Positions 24,685 through 33,196 of a stretch of 46,094 nucleotides of DNA are shown here, one piece after another. The notes beneath the pieces are model-generated. The model did not search any database and was not told the DNA's origin. It was given only the letters and a program-made list of their open reading frames with translations. Numbering within the stretch: the stretch's first letter is position 1; every line of letters begins with the position of its first letter. Source of the stretch: CAYMJK01 sp043101635 (GTDB lineage: Bacteria; Planctomycetota; Phycisphaerae; Phycisphaerales; UBA1924); NCBI GenBank assembly GCA_043101635.1, contig JBICIE010000132.1, forward strand, positions 1 to 46,094, read 5' to 3'. The translations under genes were made by a program, and so were the position numbers.

Positions 24685-26715
24685 ATGAACTACCTGCGAA
24701 CCCACTGGCGCCGACGCGGCGGCATCGTCGCGGCCATCCTGATGGCCCCGTCCTGCTTTGCTCAGACCTGCGAGCCCGAGCTTCGCGGAGCGCTCGATGG
24801 CGTGATCGCGGATGTGGCGGTGGCCGGCGACACGGCATATGTCGCGAACCTCGCCGGCGGCCTCCTGCTCCTTGATGTGACCGATCGCACGAGCCCAACA
24901 CGGCTCGGATCCATCCGATTGCCGGAATGGGCAGGGATCGTTGAGGTCGCGGGGGACCTCGCGTACGTTGGCGGTCGGCAGTCGGGACTTTACATCGTTG
25001 ATGTGCGCGACCCCGAAGCCCTGAAGATTGTCGGTTCGCTTGATACCGGCCACGCGATCTGGAGCATGAAGCTCGAAGATCGATGGGCGTATCTTGCAAA
25101 CGACGAGTCCGGGCTGCTGATCGTGGATGTCAGCGATCCATCCCATCCAACGATCGCAGGCAGTGTGATGACACCTGCCCCAGCGGGCGACGTCGATGTT
25201 GTGGACGGCCTCGCTTTGATCGCAGATGGAGACCTTCAGGTCATAGATGTTTCAGTCCCGACGGCGCCAGTGATTGTGGGCAGTCTGGACTTGCCGACGT
25301 TCGTTCTCGGAGTAGACATCGACGGGAGCGTCGCTTATGTCGCTGCAGACGAGGCTCTGGCCGTCGTAGACGTCGCAGATCCGAGTTCGCCCAGATTGTT
25401 GGGAAGTGTCGATATGCCACGGTCTGGCGCCGGCAGGGTCGTTGGACTTGACGACTACGCCTACGTATCGGCCGGCTTGCAAGGCCTTCAAGTCGTAGAC
25501 GTCAGCGATCCGAGGCGGCCGGAGGTCGTAAGCTCGGTCTATTCCTTTGCTGTAGCGGGGCTTGCGATCGACACAGGGTTCGTGTTCCTCGCGGATGAGA
25601 ACGACCCGCGCGATCAGTTCATGGGCCTGCACGTGATCGACGTTCGTGATCCTCTCGATCCCTTTATTGCAGGTCAGTATCGCTCGCTCGGAGAGGCCGG
25701 GCAGGTCGTCGCAAGCGAGGGCGTCGCGTACGTCGCGCATGATGACTCCGGTCTTCTGGTCGTCGATACCAGCGATCCCGCTATGCCGATGCTCGTCGGC
25801 ACGAGTCCGAGCGCGTGGGATAGCGCCAGGGGAGTCGCCTTCCACAGTGACCTGGCATTCGTCGGAACCTCCTGGGAGGGCCTTCGGATCATCGATGTCA
25901 GTGATCCCGCCAGCCCTCAGGAACTCAGCACGCTTGTGCTGCCCGAGGCGGCACACCAAGTTGCAACGACCGGCGACTATGCGTTCGTTGCGGCCGGTGG
26001 CGACGGAATGCTCGTAGTTGATGCGCGTGTCCCGACGAACCCGCAGTTGATTGCCTCGATAGACCCCCCGGGCGGGGGACACTATGTCGTGCGCCTCCGA
26101 GGCGACGTGGCGTACCTTGGGCAATACAGCCGACCCGCAGCGCTCTACACGATTGACGTCAGCGACCCCATAACACCTTCCGAGCTTGGATCCATAGCCC
26201 TGCCCGCTCCACCGACGGACATCGCGCTCTTCGACGAACTGGCGTTCGTCGCCTGTGAGGATGCCGGGGTCGTCATCATCGACGTCTCTGACCCCTCGAG
26301 CCTGGCGATTCTCTCTACGTTCGATACGCCCGGTTTCGCCTCGGGCGTCGCGGCTGACGCGGGTGTCTTATGTGTGGCCGACGGCGAGGCGGGCCTGTTC
26401 GTCTTGGACGTTTCAGATCCGGCCAGCCCCTCTGTAATCGGAACGCATGAGTTTCTCGCCGACGCCACTGAAGTCACCATCCAAGGGCGCCATGCGATCG
26501 TGAGCGCCCAGGGCATCCACATGATCGACCTCTCGCCATGCTTGGCGTGCCCGGCCGATTGCGACGGCGACGGCGAACTCACCTTCTTCGACTTCCTGTG
26601 CTTCCAGAACGCCTTCAGCGCCGGCGAAACCTCGGCCGACTGCGATGGCGATGGTGAGTTGACGTTCTTCGACTTCCTGTGTTTCCAGAACGCCTTCTCG
26701 GCTGGCTGTCCCTGA
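24685..26715 (+). CDS. Secreted LVIVD-repeat propeller with dockerin-like tag
   Basis: A 676-residue exported protein. GGAGGA at 24675-24680 precedes the ATG; the signal peptide ends near PSCFAQ. About a dozen LVIVD-type repeats of 40-45 residues run to residue 615, with the pattern GLLIVDVSDPSHPTIAGS and AYVA. This repeat builds a beta-propeller found on bacterial surface proteins. The end bears two nearly identical tags, DCDGDGELTFFDFLCFQNAF twice, 27 residues apart, with six Cys in all. Function is unknown; binding or scaffolding outside the cell is likely. The gene has lower GC than most neighbours. Confidence 0.85.
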   Translation: MNYLRTHWRRRGGIVAAILMAPSCFAQTCEPELRGALDGVIADVAVAGDTAYVANLAGGLLLLDVTDRTSPTRLGSIRLPEWAGIVEVAGDLAYVGGRQSGLYIVDVRDPEALKIVGSLDTGHAIWSMKLEDRWAYLANDESGLLIVDVSDPSHPTIAGSVMTPAPAGDVDVVDGLALIADGDLQVIDVSVPTAPVIVGSLDLPTFVLGVDIDGSVAYVAADEALAVVDVADPSSPRLLGSVDMPRSGAGRVVGLDDYAYVSAGLQGLQVVDVSDPRRPEVVSSVYSFAVAGLAIDTGFVFLADENDPRDQFMGLHVIDVRDPLDPFIAGQYRSLGEAGQVVASEGVAYVAHDDSGLLVVDTSDPAMPMLVGTSPSAWDSARGVAFHSDLAFVGTSWEGLRIIDVSDPASPQELSTLVLPEAAHQVATTGDYAFVAAGGDGMLVVDARVPTNPQLIASIDPPGGGHYVVRLRGDVAYLGQYSRPAALYTIDVSDPITPSELGSIALPAPPTDIALFDELAFVACEDAGVVIIDVSDPSSLAILSTFDTPGFASGVAADAGVLCVADGEAGLFVLDVSDPASPSVIGTHEFLADATEVTIQGRHAIVSAQGIHMIDLSPCLACPADCDGDGELTFFDFLCFQNAFSAGETSADCDGDGELTFFDFLCFQNAFSAGCP

Positions 26716-26835
26716 CCCGCTCCCGCGGCGAGCCCGCTGAAACCTGGCGTTCGCGAAGAACCTGGCCCTCCGCGCGCCGCCTTTCCGCGTCTACTCCGGG
26801 TAAATCTGCACTGGAACCGACCGGAAGGAGCAGCC

Positions 26836-27951
26836 ATGTTGATTCGACCCGCAGCCGTCACCCTCGCCGCCCTGGCGCTCGCCGCGACCCCCGCCCTGGC
26901 CCAGAAGGGCGGCGGCAAGGGAGGCGGTGGAGGCGGAGGCGGAGGCGACCCCGGCGATGGGATGCCCGCCCCGGTCATTCTCGCCGCGGCGCGCACGCAT
27001 CCCGACTGGCGGGATTGGAATGGACGCAATCGGCTGGGCCAGGGCGCCGGTCGCGCGATTCCCGTCCACATGACCGATCGTGGACGCGATCTGACCTACG
27101 GCGTGGCGCCGAGCTACGACGGCGACATGACCCACGGCGGCGGCGACCGCTGGATCGTGGACTACATGCCCTTCGACGACAGGCAGTCAACCCACATCTC
27201 GGCCCTGAGCCCCGACTGCCACACCGGCAATCCCAGCTACGAGGCCGTGCTCATCGATGATCCTGGCTTCGACTATCCCAGCGCCGGCTTCGTGCGCTGG
27301 TCGCCCGATGGCCAGCGGCTCGCCTTCAGCGCATCGCACGCCTCCGCCGGCATGGGCGTCTGGGTCGCGGATGTTGACTACAACGGCGACGGCCAGCCGA
27401 TCGGCGTCTCCAATCTCCACCTCGCCATCTCGCTGACTTCCATCGTCGATGTCTCCTGGGCGTGGGACAACAGCCGCGTTGCGTTCGCAGCGCCCGGCGT
27501 TGGTGGCCTGGCGGATGTGTGGGTCGCCAACGTGGACACCGGCGCGGTGGCTGCGGCAACCAGCTCACCCGAGGAGGAGGGACTGTTCTGCGGCTTCTCC
27601 CGCGCCGCTGGCGACGATCGCATTGTGTTTACCCGGCGGCTCGATGTGGGGCCGGAGCCCTCTGACTGGCGCGTGGAGGTGTTCGTCGTCGATCTGGTGA
27701 CAATGGCGGAGACGCAGGTCACCGATGCGCCGACGGCGTCACCCTACATCAGTTCCGTCGAGTTCTCTCCGGATGCTCAGCAGATCGCCTTCAGCGCCGG
27801 AAGGATCAACACGGATCCCGCAAGCGCATTCGGGGTCTACACGATCAGCGCGGATGGCTCGAATCTGCGCCAGCTCACACAACTGCGCCTCAAGAGCGGC
27901 GGCGCCGCCGAGGAAGACGGCGTCCACGGCCCGATCCGCTGGCGCGAGTGA
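26836..27951 (+). CDS. Exported TolB-like beta-propeller protein
   Basis: A 371-residue protein. AAGGAG at 26825-26830 marks the ATG at 26836. The signal peptide (ALAATPALAQ) is followed by a Gly/Lys-rich linker of about 20 residues. PD40/WD40-type blades follow (FVRWSPDGQRLAFSA, VSWAWDNSRVAFAAPG, VEFSPDAQQIAFSAG, YTISADGSNLRQLT), as in TolB. It lacks the dockerin-like tag of its two upstream neighbours. Not TolB itself: no Pal/Tol genes are near and the amino-terminal TolB domain is absent. It probably binds a protein or glycan outside the cytoplasm. Confidence 0.75.
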   Translation: MLIRPAAVTLAALALAATPALAQKGGGKGGGGGGGGGDPGDGMPAPVILAAARTHPDWRDWNGRNRLGQGAGRAIPVHMTDRGRDLTYGVAPSYDGDMTHGGGDRWIVDYMPFDDRQSTHISALSPDCHTGNPSYEAVLIDDPGFDYPSAGFVRWSPDGQRLAFSASHASAGMGVWVADVDYNGDGQPIGVSNLHLAISLTSIVDVSWAWDNSRVAFAAPGVGGLADVWVANVDTGAVAAATSSPEEEGLFCGFSRAAGDDRIVFTRRLDVGPEPSDWRVEVFVVDLVTMAETQVTDAPTASPYISSVEFSPDAQQIAFSAGRINTDPASAFGVYTISADGSNLRQLTQLRLKSGGAAEEDGVHGPIRWRE

Positions 27952-27953
27952 GT

Positions 27954-28165
27954 GACGGCTGGGTTGCCCGGTATGACGCGAGCGGGATGCGCACTTGGCC
28001 CACACAGTTCGGCACGGTTGGCTGGCTCTGCGTTCAGCGAAGACATCGCCTCAGACGGAGCCGGCGGATGCATGTGGGAGGCCCAGCGTCCGGGCGCTTC
28101 GGCCCGCCGTCGCTGGGCGGAGATGACGCGTACATCATTCGCTTCGCGGCCGAGGGCTCCCGCAC
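27954..28165 (+). pseudogene. Decayed SBBP beta-propeller fragment
   Basis: Pieces of one SBBP repeat can be read in order in alternating frames: DGWVARYDASGMRTWPTQFG, then after a frameshift SAFSEDIASDGAGGC, then back to VGGPASGRFGPPSLGGDDAY and IIRFAAEG. The intact protein at 22414 has the same order (DAFLAKYDSSGDQLWVRQFG, then AVAVD, then VGG). No start, signal peptide or tag remains. It is a gene remnant lying between intact genes. Confidence 0.6.
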
Positions 28166-28235
28166 GCGGGGCTCCGCGTATCATGTTCAGCAGCCCGCGG
28201 CTACGCGCGATGAATCCGATGCCGGAGTTCCACCC

Positions 28236-28604
28236 ATGGCGACGACGACACCTGAGCACGATGAACGAATCGCGAAGATGACCTTCTCCTCGGTCTATCC
28301 GCACTACGTGACAAAGGTCGAGAAGAAGGGCCGGTCGAGGGAAGAGCTGCACCAGGTGATCCGTTGGCTGACCGGCTTTGATGAGAAGCAACTGCAGAAG
28401 CACATTGATGACAAGGTGACCTTTGAAGAGTTCTTCCGGCGCGCCACGCTCAACCCGAATGCCCACCTGATCACGGGCGTTATCTGCGGCTACCGGGTCG
28501 AAGAGATCGAGAATCCGCTCACGCAGCAGGCCCGGTACCTCGACAAGCTCGTCGATGAACTCGCCAGGGGAAAGAAGATGGAGAAGATCCTCCGCGCCGG
28601 GTAG
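28236..28604 (+). CDS. DUF2200 family protein
   Basis: A 122-residue cytoplasmic protein that fits the DUF2200 family in length and sequence (MTFSSVYPHYVTKVEKKGRS, EELHQVIRWLTGFDE, TFEEFFRRATLNPNAHLITG, CGYRVEEIENPL). The family occurs widely as a single small gene and has no known function. The ATG at 28236 is supported by GGAG eight bases upstream. An in-frame opening further upstream belongs to the beta-propeller remnant. It converges with the VWA gene of the five-gene operon. Confidence 0.85.
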   Translation: MATTTPEHDERIAKMTFSSVYPHYVTKVEKKGRSREELHQVIRWLTGFDEKQLQKHIDDKVTFEEFFRRATLNPNAHLITGVICGYRVEEIENPLTQQARYLDKLVDELARGKKMEKILRAG

Positions 28605-28641
28605 GGTATGCGCGCCCGCTCATGTGGAGTCGCGCAGGCGC

Positions 28642-29790
28642 TCAACTTCGGCTCATCCAGCCCCGCAGATCGCGCCGCTCGATCGCCGCGGCCATGAGGT
28701 CGGGAAAGACGTCGGGCGTGCAGGCGAAGGCGGGCACGCCCAGGGCCATGAGGCGCGCCGCCATCTTGTGGTCGTAGAAGGGCTGGCCCTCGTCGCTCAG
28801 GGCGAGCAGGCACACCACCGTCACGCCGGATGCGACCAGATCAGCGATGCGCTGCAGCATCTTCTGCTCGTTGCCGCCTTCGTAGAGATCGGTGATGAGC
28901 ACCAGCACGGTCTCGCGCGGGCGGGTCACCAGCGACTGGCAGTAGGCAATGGCCTGGTTGATGTCCGTGCCGCCGCCAAGCTGAACGCCGAAGAGCACAT
29001 CCACCGGATCCTCACACTTCTCGGTGAGATCGACGACGCTGGTGTCGAACGCGACGACGCGCGTGCGCAGCGAGGGCATGGACGCCAGCACGGCGCCGAA
29101 GACACCGGCGTAGACGACGGAGTTGGCCATCGAGCCCGACTGGTCCATGCACAGGATGACATCTCGCTGCTGTGCGTGACGCTTGCGCCCGTAGCCGACG
29201 CGCCGCTCGGGGATGATGGTCCTGTACTCGGGCTGGTAGTGCTTGAGGTTGAGGCGGATGGTGCGGTTCCAGTCGATCTCATTGTGGCGGGGTCGGCTGT
29301 TGCGGGCCGCGCGGTTGAGGGCGCCGCGGATGGCCTGGCGCGTCTTCTGCTCCAGCCGGCGCATGAGTTCGTCGGTCACCTTGCGCACGACCTGCCGTGC
29401 CGTCTCGCGCGTCCTGGCCGGCAGCGCCTGGCCGAGCGACATCAGCGTGGCGACGAGGTTCACATCCGCCTCGACCGTCTCCAGCAGTTCAGGCTCCAGC
29501 AGCATGCGCTGGAGCCCGAGCCGGTCCATCGCATCCTTCTGCATCACGCGGACGACCGACTGCGGGAAGTAGGTGCGGATGTCGCCGAGCCAGCGGGCCA
29601 CGTGCGGCGCCGAGCCCCCCAGCCCGCCGCGCCGCCCCCCTGCCGAGCCGTCTGCGCCGCCGTCATAGAGAGCTGCCAGCGCCTTGTCGATCGCGGCGTC
29701 GCGCCCGGACAGGCTGACGCCGACGCCGTCGGCGTCCCCGCCCCCGAGAATGAGGCGCCAGCGGCGCTGGCGTTCGGCGTCTGCGGTCAT
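28642..29790 (-). CDS. VWA domain protein (MoxR-partner type)
   Basis: A 382-residue protein, last in the five-gene operon. Residues 1-205 form a helical leader. A von Willebrand A domain follows (about 210-375) with a full metal-dependent adhesion site: DQSGS (216-220), GGGTD (Thr about 275) and ITD (Asp 301). Such proteins usually team with a MoxR ATPase to load a metal or remodel a target, and the ATPase is two genes upstream. The ATG overlaps the DUF5682 stop as ATGA; AGGAG lies nine bases upstream. No membrane segment is seen, so it is probably cytoplasmic. Confidence 0.88.
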   Translation of the reverse strand: MTADAERQRRWRLILGGGDADGVGVSLSGRDAAIDKALAALYDGGADGSAGGRRGGLGGSAPHVARWLGDIRTYFPQSVVRVMQKDAMDRLGLQRMLLEPELLETVEADVNLVATLMSLGQALPARTRETARQVVRKVTDELMRRLEQKTRQAIRGALNRAARNSRPRHNEIDWNRTIRLNLKHYQPEYRTIIPERRVGYGRKRHAQQRDVILCMDQSGSMANSVVYAGVFGAVLASMPSLRTRVVAFDTSVVDLTEKCEDPVDVLFGVQLGGGTDINQAIAYCQSLVTRPRETVLVLITDLYEGGNEQKMLQRIADLVASGVTVVCLLALSDEGQPFYDHKMAARLMALGVPAFACTPDVFPDLMAAAIERRDLRGWMSRS

Positions 29791-32117
29791 GAGCGAGTCT
29801 CCTCTGCGCGCGCTGCGGCATGAAGGATCAGTTCGATCACTTCCAGGGCCTCCTCGGCGCGCGCTTCGTCGAACTCTGGCGCCACTGCTCCGCTGCCCGC
29901 GCGCGCGCTGCCCGCGCCGGCCGGCGCCCGCACGCGCTCGCCCATCATGCGGCGCTCGCCGGCGGGGAAGGTCGAGAAGGTCCGCCTCAGCAGCGGCGCA
30001 ACCTCCTCGAAGCGGTCCGGATTCAGCTGCGCGACCCAGTCGTCCAGCGGAGCCCAAAGCCGATCGTCGTGGAGCAGGATGAGCCCGCTGCCCGTGAGCA
30101 GCCCCTCCAGCCAGGCCGCCCCCGCCGCCGGGTCCGCCCCGGGCGAAAGCGCCAACGACATGAGCGTCGCCACCCGGCCCGAGTCGAAGCGGTCGACATC
30201 CAGCAGCAGGCGGGCAGCGCGCCCGGCGACGGCCGCGGCGCTGGCGTCCGCATCGGCGACAACTTCGAGGGCATCGAGCCACGGTCCGGCCGGGATGTCC
30301 TCGCTGACGGCGCCCAGCGCGCTGTGTGCCGCGCCGACGAGCTGCGCCATCTCCGCCGCGGCCTCCTCGTTGAGCCCGACGCACGCCGCCGGAAGCCCCG
30401 CGCACACTCGGGTCGCGACACTTCGCAGCAGTGGAAGGATGCGGGCCGAGTCCGTGCCGCGGACACCCCCGTAGCGCATGGCCCGGGCCAGCGGCGGGAT
30501 GGCGCCCAGCAGGCGGGCGACATCCCGCTCGACGGCCGTGTGCGACTCCAGCGCCCCGATCAGGGCGGCCGAAGCCTGCGGCAGGTCGGCCAGCAGCGTG
30601 TCTTCGAGCAGGGCGAGCAGTTCATCGAGTTGCTGTGCGCGCGCAGCACGGTCCGCGATGCGCCCTGCCGCGGCCTCGGCCACCGTCGAGCCCCAGGCGC
30701 CGGCCTCGATGACGCTGACTGCGAACTCCGGCTGCCACTGGATCCGCCACACCTCATGGAACGATCCCGCCTTGCCGGAAACCTCCTGCCGCTCGCCCCA
30801 GTCGATGCCCAGCGCGCGCAGTCGGTGCAGCAGGTAGCTGCGTTCCAGCAGCATCGGCTGGCGCAGGTCGAGGACCAGATCTTCCTCGTCGGCCGACTTC
30901 TTCAGGCGCAGTCGCTTGATGAGGGCGTCCAGGTCGCGCTGCAGCGGCGGCGCAGGCGCCGCTTCGGGCACGGCGCCGAGAAGCTGGCCGACGATGAGCC
31001 GCTCGTGCACCAAGGCCATGATGCTGTCGTCGCCGGCGCAGATCGTGGTCTCGATCGCGTCGGAGAGTTCATCCAGCCCGGCGGCGGTGTGCTCGCGCAT
31101 GGCCGCCAGCGCCTCGGCCATGCGCGTCGCCTCGATGATGTGGGCGCTGGAGACATCGATGTCCTCCTTGCGCAGCAGCCGTGCGACGCGGGTGAGCCAG
31201 CGCTCGGATACAGCGTCCTTGCTGCGCCACAGGTGGTCGTACCAGCCCGGGGAGCGCACCCCGGCCCCGTAGCCGCTCGCCGCGGCAAGCCGGCCGTAGG
31301 TCCACGGCGCCCAGGTCGCCTCGACCCTGCGCTTGTCGAGATTGCGCAGGAGTTCGTCGTCGCTGCTCGCGGCCGGCATGGCGGCCAGCGCCGGAGCGTG
31401 CCAGGCGCCGCAGACCACCGCGATGCGGGCGGCCTCCTTCTGAGTCCGCCGGATCGTGCGCCGCATCCACGCCTCGCGGAGCGGCTCGACCGGATCGGCG
31501 CCTGCCGCGCCGGCGCCGCTGCGCATGCAACTTGCGTCTGCATCCGCCTGCGCGCGCAGGGCGGTCATTGCCTCCAGGATGGCCTCGAACATCTCGCGGG
31601 CTGAGCCGCGCCGGCGCTCGACCATGTGATCCCACCAGCGCTCACCATCGCCGTAGCCGGCGGCTTCGGCGAGCCGGCCGAGGGGGTCGCGCCGGAGAAG
31701 CTCAGCCGGCGAGGGCGGCGGCGGCTCGGCTTCGCCGACCGCTTCTTCCGATGCGCTGCCATCCTCGCCGCCGCCATCGTCCGCGGGCGCCCGCAGCGCA
31801 AACTGGTGCGCCATCGGCAGGTCCATGAAGCGAACATCGGCGTCGCTCTTGAGGGCGAACTGAATCGCCTGCCACTCAGGCGAGAACTCCGCAAACGGGT
31901 AGAACACCGCCCGCGAGAGGTCCTGCGCTTCATACAGCAGCAGCGACACCGGCGGCTTCATGTCCTTCTCGGCCGCGAGCCCGATGAGATCATCCGCGTC
32001 CGGTGGCCCCTCGATCAGCACGGCGTCCGGCTTGTACGAGCGCAGGGCGTCGGCCAGCAGCCGGGCCGAACCCGGGCCGTGATGGCGCACGCCGAAGATG
32101 GCGACGTCGCCGGCCAT
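29787..32117 (-). CDS. DUF5682 family protein with TraB/TIKI-like motifs
   Basis: A 776-residue cytoplasmic protein of the DUF5682 family. The first 250 residues show a motif order like TraB/TIKI/ChaN-type proteins: FGVRHHGPGSARLLADAL (8-25), PDAVLIEGPPDAD (30-42), RFMDLP (96-101) and later IAVVCGAWHAPAL. The His, Glu and closing Gly-x-x-His positions are those thought to form a metal or catalytic site in that superfamily. The remaining 500 residues are helical and unassigned. The start overlaps the MoxR stop by one base (TAATG). The family's function is unknown; its constant neighbours suggest a complex with MoxR and VWA. Confidence 0.8.
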   Translation of the reverse strand: MAGDVAIFGVRHHGPGSARLLADALRSYKPDAVLIEGPPDADDLIGLAAEKDMKPPVSLLLYEAQDLSRAVFYPFAEFSPEWQAIQFALKSDADVRFMDLPMAHQFALRAPADDGGGEDGSASEEAVGEAEPPPPSPAELLRRDPLGRLAEAAGYGDGERWWDHMVERRRGSAREMFEAILEAMTALRAQADADASCMRSGAGAAGADPVEPLREAWMRRTIRRTQKEAARIAVVCGAWHAPALAAMPAASSDDELLRNLDKRRVEATWAPWTYGRLAAASGYGAGVRSPGWYDHLWRSKDAVSERWLTRVARLLRKEDIDVSSAHIIEATRMAEALAAMREHTAAGLDELSDAIETTICAGDDSIMALVHERLIVGQLLGAVPEAAPAPPLQRDLDALIKRLRLKKSADEEDLVLDLRQPMLLERSYLLHRLRALGIDWGERQEVSGKAGSFHEVWRIQWQPEFAVSVIEAGAWGSTVAEAAAGRIADRAARAQQLDELLALLEDTLLADLPQASAALIGALESHTAVERDVARLLGAIPPLARAMRYGGVRGTDSARILPLLRSVATRVCAGLPAACVGLNEEAAAEMAQLVGAAHSALGAVSEDIPAGPWLDALEVVADADASAAAVAGRAARLLLDVDRFDSGRVATLMSLALSPGADPAAGAAWLEGLLTGSGLILLHDDRLWAPLDDWVAQLNPDRFEEVAPLLRRTFSTFPAGERRMMGERVRAPAGAGSARAGSGAVAPEFDEARAEEALEVIELILHAAARAEETRS

Positions 32118-33196
32118 TACAGCAGTTCGCGGGCCGCCCGGTACAGGTCCTTCCAGCCGTCGCGCTCCTTGACGACGGTCTCCAGGTACTCGCGCCAGAT
32201 CACGGCGTCCTGCGTCGGATCTTTGATGATCGCCCCGTGCAGTCCGCTGGCGACATCGCCCGCCTGCAGCGCCCCATCGCCGAAGTGCGCTGCCAGCGAC
32301 ATGCCGCTGGTGACGACCGAGATCGCTTCGGCCGGACTCAGCGCCCCGCTCGGCGTCTTGACCTTCGCCTTGCCATCGGTCGTCTTGCCAGCCCGCAGTT
32401 CACGGAAGATGGTGACGATGCGCCGGATCTCCTCCAGTGGCGGCGCCTCGGCGGGCAAGCTGAGCGCCTTGCCGATCTGTTCGGAGCGCTGCCGGACGAT
32501 CTCGATCTCCTCCTTCTCGGTCGCCGGCACGGGCAGCGTGACGGTGTTGAAACGGCGTTTCAGCGCGCTGGACAGTTCATTGACGCCGCGGTCGCGGTCG
32601 TTGGCGGTGGCGATGACGTTGAAGCCCCGGGCGGCCCGCACCTCCGTGTTCAGTTCCGGGATCGGCAGCGTCCGCTCGCTGAGCACCGTGATCAGCGTGT
32701 CCTGCACATCGGAGGGCACGCGCGTCAGTTCCTCGATGCGGGCGATCGAGCCTTCTCGCATCGCGTGCAGAATGGGGCTGGGTACGACGGCCTCGGCGCT
32801 CGGCCCCTTGGCCAGCAGCATGGCGTAGTTCCACCCGTAGCGCATGGCCTCTTCGGCCGTGCCTGCCGTGCCCTGGACCAGCCGACGTGAGTCGCCGCTG
32901 ATCGCCGCGGCAAGGTGCTCGCTGACCCACGTCTTGGCCGTACCCGGCACGCCGAGCAGCAGCAGGGCCCGGTCGGTCGCCAGCGTGGCCACCGCGATCT
33001 CGATCAGCCGCCGGGCGCCGATGTACTTCGGCGTGATGGTCGTCTTGCCGGCCTTGCCGCCGAGCAGGTACGTGCTGACGGCCCAGGGCGACAGCTTCCA
33101 GTTCGGCGGGCGCTCCCGATCGTCGGCCTTGGCCAGCGCCTCGAGTTCCGCCGCGAACTGCTCCTCGGCGGGGTGGCGGATCACATCAGTCGTCAC
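32117..33196 (-). CDS. MoxR-type AAA+ ATPase
   Basis: A 359-residue AAA ATPase. Walker A is GVPGTAKT (82-89); the Walker B region reads SIARIEELTR (150-159), with Glu-Glu in place of the usual Asp-Glu. Sensor 1 is VIATAND (Asn about 199), and ALKRRF (about 211-216) supplies the arginine finger. It would form a ring that uses ATP to remodel a client together with the VWA protein. The GTG at 33196 was chosen because GAGGAG lies seven bases upstream and it overlaps the previous gene by 11 bases. Upstream in-frame starts fall inside DUF5691 and lack family similarity. Confidence 0.88.
   Translation of the reverse strand: MTTDVIRHPAEEQFAAELEALAKADDRERPPNWKLSPWAVSTYLLGGKAGKTTITPKYIGARRLIEIAVATLATDRALLLLGVPGTAKTWVSEHLAAAISGDSRRLVQGTAGTAEEAMRYGWNYAMLLAKGPSAEAVVPSPILHAMREGSIARIEELTRVPSDVQDTLITVLSERTLPIPELNTEVRAARGFNVIATANDRDRGVNELSSALKRRFNTVTLPVPATEKEEIEIVRQRSEQIGKALSLPAEAPPLEEIRRIVTIFRELRAGKTTDGKAKVKTPSGALSPAEAISVVTSGMSLAAHFGDGALQAGDVASGLHGAIIKDPTQDAVIWREYLETVVKERDGWKDLYRAARELL

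Noticed and set aside
23857..25146. 429-codon minus-strand frame through the 21-bp array with LPVEEDS-type heptads
   Set aside because: It overlaps the LVIVD gene start, has no ribosome site, and the opposite strand reads equally well through the array. A repeat of 21 bases keeps frames open by default. Kept only as an alternative for the array.
28555..31604. Long plus-strand frames opposite the VWA and DUF5682 genes
   Set aside because: The minus-strand genes have family motifs and coupled starts; the plus frames have neither.
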